A stretch of DNA of 64,000 bases from Sclerurus mexicanus (taxonomy: Eukaryota; Chordata; Aves; Passeriformes; Furnariidae), in contig VWZF01001871.1 in NCBI GenBank assembly GCA_013396755.1, positions 372,001-436,000 of the forward strand, in the 5' to 3' direction. Below the pieces are notes generated by a model. It saw only the letters and a list, made by a program, of their open reading frames with translations. It was not told the DNA's origin and did not search any database. Positions 63,101 to 64,000 of the stretch are shown here, in pieces (position 1 is the first letter of the stretch; each line of letters starts with the position of its first letter). The position numbers were made by a program, and so were the translations under genes.

Positions 63101-64000
63101 AATCTCCCAGAAGCGAAGAGTCATTCCTAGCATATGGGATCCACCAGATGAGACAAAATCAAGATGCAGTTTTAAGAAGAAATTAATGGTTTATGTGAAT
63201 GACATAGTAACAAGCTGAATATATTTTACTTCTTTATTGACAACTGTAAATTTCAGTTTGAATCGTAAATATAAACTTTTGATGATGACAAGTCATGATA
63301 CAAGTCATACAGTGCCTTTAGGTTAAACTGAATTACAAAGTAAATGAATCAAAAATATTACTGCAGGTATTCTTTAACTTCAACTGTGAAACTATGGGTA
63401 CTAAAACATATGCTATAGCATCTGGTTAAAGAACACAAGCTGCAAAGCTCACATGGGAAGGATTTAGTAATTAGGTGGAACTTTGAAATGAACGTGAAGA
63501 CAAACAAGAATGTCTTTTGTTTATACCCCTAAAACTTCCCTTGAGGACTGTGTTTACCTTTAATCATTGTGGCAACTTCTGAATGTTTTGTTTACCTAAA
63601 AAAACTCATTATCTGTATCTCTTAGAAGATGCCCATTCTCATACACTATAGAGTTACTGCCTAGCCCAGGGTTTGGAGAAACCCTTCTTTGTATACTGAA
63701 CGAAATTCCTGTATGAATTACATACACGTTTACAGAACTGTTCAAACAAATGTTCTTTACAAAGTTCAACTTCTACCTTCAAAAGCCCAGGCAGCCTGAG
63801 CTCACAGTGTATCATCTCCTGATGTGTTTTAGCAGGAACAGAAGTGGTTGCATTTTTCTTTGGGTAGTTTGATAGCCACATCACATATACACACACCAGC
63901 AGACTATGGATGGTGTCTGCATACTGCACATGGCCCTCAAGAGGTTAATCAGCTACAGGAATCAATGGTTGCCTTCTCTCTTCTAACACTGTTCCTCCAG
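60104..64000 (-). other. PDE7B: PDE7B 5' intron (part)
   Basis: About 3.9 kb of AT-rich sequence searched on the minus strand for the expected preceding PDE7B exon (a short SYPFIDF-type segment) without success. No repeat body was recognised. It is read as the first part of a long intron. Confidence 0.65.

Noticed and set aside
1..64000. CRISPR arrays, operons, tRNA or rRNA genes, integrated viral genes
   Set aside because: No direct-repeat arrays, no tRNA-like A/B boxes, and no viral gene blocks were seen; the spliced vertebrate genes and CR1 elements exclude a prokaryotic source.

Overview
The window is vertebrate nuclear DNA, most likely from a bird. Coding sequence occurs as short exons with GT/AG borders and long AT-rich introns. 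The recognisable interspersed repeats are CR1 LINE 3' ends, two of which end in the ATTCTGTGA-type tail characteristic of that family. The one strongly GC-rich segment is a CpG-island promoter. Three genes lie in the order BCLAF1 (+), MTFR2 (+), PDE7B (-). This is the arrangement at human 6q23 read in reverse (chicken chromosome 3 carries the equivalent block, from memory). Species cannot be fixed from the sequence, and a non-avian sauropsid is not excluded.

Region by region. 1-9868 holds the last seven coding exons of BCLAF1, a nuclear RS/RG-rich RNA-processing and transcription factor; its 5' part lies outside the window. 9869 to about 10.8 kb is its 3'UTR, followed by a 2.6 kb gap. 13.39-13.90 kb is a CpG island with two CCAAT boxes and three E2F-type sites. 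It feeds MTFR2 (13,965-22,026; seven coding exons, 362 codons as I assemble it), a mitochondrial fission regulator of the MTFR1/CHPPR family. About 22.8 to 36.9 kb has no coding sequence that I can support, only one old CR1 scrap and whatever 3'UTR belongs to PDE7B. 38,893-60,103 on the minus strand holds the last ten coding exons of PDE7B, a cAMP phosphodiesterase with a complete catalytic domain. Its first exons lie beyond 64 kb, and 60.1-64.0 kb is intron. Three CR1 copies sit in PDE7B introns, all antisense to the gene.

BCLAF1 and MTFR2 are head-to-tail, and MTFR2 and PDE7B converge. The genes share no pathway: this is conserved synteny, not a functional cluster. The sequence-level points most worth a second look are the NF-Y/E2F layout of the MTFR2 promoter, two competing splice donors at the end of the first MTFR2 coding exon, the in-frame 147-bp RG-rich BCLAF1 exon between large introns, and a CR1 copy whose reverse-transcriptase C-terminus is interrupted by a single stop codon. 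I found no novel system, and no CRISPR array, tRNA, rRNA or viral gene.
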